Source: Porodaedalea pini
Lineage: Eukaryota > Basidiomycota > Agaricomycetes > Hymenochaetales > Hymenochaetaceae
NCBI GenBank assembly: GCA_002794775.1
Contig: NBAY01000031.1
Location: forward strand, 248,001-312,000
Reading direction: 5' to 3'
Length of the DNA stretch: 64,000 bases
The notes under the pieces were generated by a model. The model saw only the letters and a list, made by a program, of their open reading frames with translations. It had not been told where the DNA came from and searched no databases. Below, piece after piece: positions 59,754 through 64,000 of the stretch (positions are counted from its first letter, which is position 1; every line of letters starts with the position of its first letter). The position numbers and the translations under genes are program-made.

Positions 59754-60854
59754 AAAACAAGAACCTCGCTTTATTAGACTGGACGATGGCCCGGATGGTG
59801 CAAGGTTAGCTTCCGCTGGTGTAGGCCTTGGGAAGGCCGTCTCAGAACCAGGCGCCTAATATTCCCGGGACGAGACATGCACGTACACTCTGCAGCACAA
59901 TCCTCGGTGGTGACGGCGCAATTGGCTTCGATTTGGCATACTTCTGATGTGCCTCGAGTTGTTCATTACCCGCCTAACGTGCTCCGCGCCTTCTGGTGCA
60001 TGCCGGATGACGCTTGCCGCACCCTGAGAGAGAGGGACTCGGAGAGGGAAGTGAAGGAAGATAAATCTCTACAGGGTGATGTACGGATATGTTTGATGTT
60101 GTCTGCAGAAGTCGAAGCGGATGAGTATGGTACGGCTTTAGAGAATCTGGACGACTATCGCAACAAAATCATGCCATGAAATCGTGGATTCTTAAGAACC
60201 TAAGAGGTCGAGAGACCTGTCCGTGTATGGGAAAAAAGAACAGTGGAATTACAGCGCTATTTAAACCGGAAGGCGAAGCAGTCTCGCTTGCCCAAGTATG
60301 CACAAAGTCGACATTAGCGACGCAACAACGGAACATCAGAAGGTAAGAGGCCGGAATGAGCAAGTACAGACGTACTTGACACGCAGACAAAGGCTGTGAC
60401 GGGACGACTGCTATCCAACTCTGCGATGTTGAACAACGATAAACCAGTGTTGTACTAGACAACAATTTAAAGCGCGTGAATTTTCACGACACAAGACTCG
60501 AAAGCAAACAAGGAAAAGGCCAAAACCCTGAAAAAAAAGAAGGATGTAAGATGAAAGAGCGTTTCATAGTCCAAGATTCATATTTGGACATAGATGGGGC
60601 GACACAGAGAAGAGAAGATATATGAGAAGGATGAAGGAAGTGTGCACCGAGGAAAAGATCGTGCGTGCGCATCGTGTTATAGTGAGTGAGGATAGGAGTA
60701 AAAATGTGGATCAGCGTAGCATTTAGATAATGTTGTCCGGTATAGAAGTCGGTAGCATCACAGGTCGTGTGTCTTGAAGAGCGATCTTTACCGCAACGAG
60801 AAGGGCATTGAAAGATCCGAAAGGACAAGGAATGAATAAAATGCGGATGCTTTT
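59754..60854. other. Intergenic, 1.1 kb, no gene recognised
   Basis: A short open frame at 59877-60179 (plus) has no recognisable homology. The right part is the 3' flank of the GH16 relic. No RNA gene or clear repeat was seen. Confidence 0.45.
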
Positions 60855-62694
60855 CTAGCAAAGCTGCCACATCTTGACGTAGTCGCTGAAAGAATTATTA
60901 GCTTAAAGAGCTCTAGGAGTGAACGAAGACGAGACAATTTACACAGCCATACCACGTTCACGGACATCTTTTGACCAGGTGGGATACCATGTGTCCTGCG
61001 CAAGTGCGAAGTCGTACGTCGCAGCTGAAGAATGTGACTAAGTGAGCTACTAGGTTCAAACGCGTAGACGTCTTAAACGTACAGTCAGACTGGTCGAGCC
61101 ATGGCTTGTTGCCCACATTGTCTGGGAACCAACCGTTAGTACCACCGACAGCGACATCCATGATCAGGTAGAACGCTAGCCATATAGTCAGCATTGGTTG
61201 TTCTGCAAAAATGGATAAACGTACAATGGTCAAAGGGCGCAGAAAAGCTATCGTCACCCCACGGATTCGGGACGGGAATCTCCGAGGTACCGTTGAAGAC
61301 AGTCGGTGGGAACTTGCCACGGTTGAAGAACGGCTCGTTGAACGTTATGTGGAGCATAAAGTGAAGCCGCGTATCAACATAAGCCCGACTGCGAAGAAAA
61401 GACGTCAGATCATGGAGGGCCAGAGCAAACCAGTAATGCTAAAACGCACATAAAAATTTCGTCCGACCAGTCGAGCGTGCACATATGGAAGCCTTCATTG
61501 TAGGTAGAACGACGAGCGCTCCAAAAGCCGTACGTCCTGAAAACCTCATACCAGACGAACGGCGTCGACACCCTGTGCAGGATAGCTTCTGGCGTTACCG
61601 CGTGCCTCCATGATATCAATTTCTCCGCTAATTGGCCAAGGTCTTCGTGGTCTGGTTGGACACGGCGCGACACGCGGAGGCGTTGAAGGAGGTACAGCCG
61701 GTGATGTTGAAGGTATAGCCATTGAAGATGGCGTCGGATCCGATGACGTCGCAAGTGAGGGTTGAGACGATATAGAGATGCCGTCTTGGAGGACCCCCGA
61801 TAAAATTAATGCCAATTGAGGCCTGTCCCAGGAGAGGGATGTTTTATCCGGATTTTTTGGTGCCCTGGCAGGTGCTTTTTATCCGGATTGGACCAGACAT
61901 CAGAAATTTTAGTCCAAGTTATCCGGATGTTCTCCCAGGCCTCCTTTTGGAAGGTCATTTTTCCAGATTTGCAGATAGGCATTACCAAAGTGAGAAATAG
62001 TTTAGAATAATAATTTTTGAGTGGTTTCAGATGTATGTAGTCTAGCATGAAAACCAACACAATATTAATGTATATTAGAAATAAACAAAGAATCATTATT
62101 TCCTCCTCCTAAATTCCTTCATTACTTCGTCTCGCCATTAATATTCTTCATGCTCCATTGCGTTGTCTGCAAGGTACTAGTACTGGCGTTCGAGGTTTGT
62201 TCGGGTTGTTCGGAAACCAGCTAATATTAATCACCATGAAATCAAATTTTTAATTGTTGATTTCTAAATATCATTTTCATGTAGTAAATCGTAGATTTCC
62301 AAACCAATTCTTTCCGAATCAAGAGCTTATATAATCAAAACATGTGTTTTTAGATTATTAAATACAAGCGAGAAATTGCTTAATAAAGGTCTACATAAAT
62401 GACATCAGCTTAGCCATGGTTATCCGGATTGACCCAGGCCTCTGACTTCCGGCAGGAGCTCTTATCCGGATTTTTTCCCAGGCGTTCGCAGAAAATTTGG
62501 CCAAAATTATCCGGATTGCCCAGGCCTCGAGGTCAAAATTTGGCCAAAGTTATCCGGATTTGGATCAGGGGTCTATAGACATTATCGGGGGTCCTCGTCT
62601 TGGACGAACGAGTTGTTCCGCGAATTCATCATCATTTTGAACTCTCCATTCGTAGATCAAGAGATTGGCGATCACAAAATAGCGCAAGACAAAG
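60855..62694 (-). pseudogene. GH16 beta-glucanase-like pseudogene
   Basis: The minus strand encodes pieces of a GH16 (beta-1,3-glucanase/laminarinase-type) protein: the catalytic motif GEIDIMEARGN with SYPAQGVD, then YGFWSARRSTYNEGFH, FNEPFFNRGKFPPTVFNGTS, NPWGDDSFSAPFD, FYLIMDVAVGGTNGWFPD, AQDTWYPTWSKDVRERGMAV and the final exon DYVKMWQLC (TAG at 60857-60855). Introns of about 50-60 nt separate these. Lesions: the segment that normally lies between NQTTKT and WPISGEIDIME is missing (about 61640); one base is lost near 61775 (DG-HLYI); an 806-bp element splits the frame at QDG; and the N-terminal part ends at 62694, where the segmental duplication begins. The catalytic E-I-D-I-M-E residues remain, but no complete product is possible. 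Confidence 0.8.
61791..62596. mobile_element. Non-autonomous element with ATCCGGAT subterminal repeats
   Basis: 806-bp insertion in the GH16 relic, flanked by an 8-bp duplication GTCTTGGA (61783-61790 and 62597-62604). Terminal inverted repeats GGACCCCCGATAA and TTATCGGGGGTCC, with two extra bases at the right end. The palindrome ATCCGGAT occurs seven times near the ends: 61846, 61881 and 61921 on the left; 62422, 62464, 62509 and 62552 on the right. Several copies sit beside CCCAGGC and ATTTGGCCAAA. The centre is AT-rich and codes for nothing recognisable. An 8-bp duplication is used by hAT and some other DNA transposons; superfamily is open. Confidence 0.75.
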
Positions 62695-63990
62695 TTGTTA
62701 TTCTCTGACGCCGTGACGTTCCTTCGTACGCTTTCTCTGTACCCGCAGACTTAACTTTTCTCGGGCCTTTCTGCCTTTAAAAGGTACTGTAGAACCATAT
62801 TTTACTCCCCTCCTCTTCTCCTCTTTATTACCTTCTTTGACTTCCCGCCTATTCTGTTGGCCGATCTACCTTGTGATCTCCTATCTTGTATACGCCTCCT
62901 TCCGAACTATTCGCTCATTCCTGTTGTCGGTCATTGGTTATTACAGGCTTTTAGACGGGCTGTTGTTTCATTTCCATCTCGTTTGGTTTGGTTTGGTCTA
63001 GCTTCGAGGTCGATGGATGGCTTTCTTGATTATGATACAGAGACTCTTGCATCGCGGCATTGCAGTTTTTATTCATCATGTGTTCTTGAACAGTCTTTCC
63101 TTTGGTTCTTGCGCGAGCATTTGGTTACGTTCGCGTTTATGTACATTTTCCGATTTCTTGAATATTCTGTATGTCTCTAGCTTGGTTATCTTGGTTATCT
63201 TAATTTTGTTGATTATTCGAGAGACGATGGACATGACCATGGTGCCCGAGGCGGACGAGAACGCGAGAGTGATTTTCGAACCGACCACATTCATGCCGAG
63301 CACATAGAGTCGATCTTGCAAGCCTCGGTCGAAACAGATGAAAATTATATTTATCAGTAAGTTTGAAGGACAAGGGAGGATATGGGATGGGACGAATCCA
63401 AGATATGGGATAAGAAACGAGTTTAAATGGAGGGGGAATGAGGGAGGAAGTCCAGGAGTACGCGAACGGGAGCGGTTGTACAGTATCCGACGGTTCCAGG
63501 AAGGCAATATGCAATAAGGAATGATGCTGAACTTCATCAGCACGAGAAGCAGAGTTGGTTCTTCACCATCTCCTGGAGCTTCTTCAAACTAGGAATGCTC
63601 GAGTCGTTATACGGGACCTGGAGCTTTACTCTTCTGTGCATTACGCCACCAATCCTATGGCGTCTCTGGATACTGGAGAAGGGGTACGTGATAATGAGCC
63701 TCTGACGCATGTGGAAGGGACGGTGACGGGCTCAGCGGTTTATGTTCACCAGTGAGTGAGTGCGACTCGGAGATGTGCCATAAATCGCCTTAGGAATTAA
63801 TCATGACAGGAGTGGAGAAGACAGCGTTGTTTGGAGAAGAACGCTGGAAAGGTAAAATTAGGAATATATGGGCTCGAGACGTTGCTGGGTGGACTCAGAG
63901 GGGGAAATGAAAGCGTCGGTAAAGGGTGCTGAGGAGGAAGCTAAGGAGAGGACGGACATAGCTGGCTAGAGAACTCAAAGGCGTCCTCCG
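62695..63990 (+). repeat. Segmental duplication, right copy
   Basis: Second copy of the 49251-50531 segment, same orientation, with scattered substitutions and small indels (for example CTTTCTCTG against GTTCTCTG, and AAAAGGTACTG against AAAATGTACTG). It starts abruptly inside the GH16 relic. After GGCGTCCTCC at 63990 the two copies part. Confidence 0.85.
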
Positions 63991-64000
63991 TAAAACGCGA

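Overview
The window reads as genomic DNA of a filamentous basidiomycete, most likely an Agaricomycete. Genes are split by many introns of about 50-90 nt. Several families are typical of that group: DUF6533 and DUF6532 proteins, CHAT proteins, C2-NACHT-WD40 NLRs and fungal DUF262 proteins. No tRNA, rRNA or CRISPR was recognised. Gene models come from reading splice sites and frames by eye.

Left third (0-22.3 kb). A DUF6533 membrane protein runs in from the left edge. A DUF6532 gene has been hit by a 416-bp solo LTR (TSD TGATC) and by an 893-bp Tc1/mariner-like foldback MITE (TA TSD). A complete Ty1/copia element follows (5922-11395, plus strand, TSD CCTTT). Then come a CHAT-domain relic, an apparently intact exosome gene RRP45, and an F-box-like gene cut by a second copia element in opposite orientation (16468-21943, TSD GTGGA). 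Both copia copies carry the same two in-frame stop codons in pol, inside a segment of about 2 kb whose translation is identical between them.

Middle (22.6-39.7 kb) is mostly conserved housekeeping sequence: an SNG1/DUF3533-like membrane protein, mitochondrial-type ferredoxin reductase ARH1, a basidiomycete coiled-coil protein, a DUF262 protein, and divergently from it the condensin ATPase SMC2 with about 14 exons.

Right third (40-64 kb) is dynamic. Three six-hairpin glycosidase (GH88/GH105-like) paralogues lie in a row. A and B form an inverted duplication and share a 1-bp deletion; C appears intact. A 1.3-kb segment downstream of C is repeated at the right edge of the window. Between the two copies lie a C2-NACHT-WD40 NLR with 15 nearly identical WD40 repeats but several frame breaks, a decayed paralogue of the coiled-coil gene at 28.8 kb, and a GH16 glucanase pseudogene. 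The GH16 relic is interrupted by an 806-bp element rich in the palindrome ATCCGGAT.

Taken together, conserved genes sit between repeat-rich blocks where retroelement insertion, inverted duplication and NLR repeat turnover have broken genes. I did not find a convincing new biochemical system. The best leads are the NLR repeat array in its duplicated setting, the copia pair that shares stop codons, and the ATCCGGAT element.
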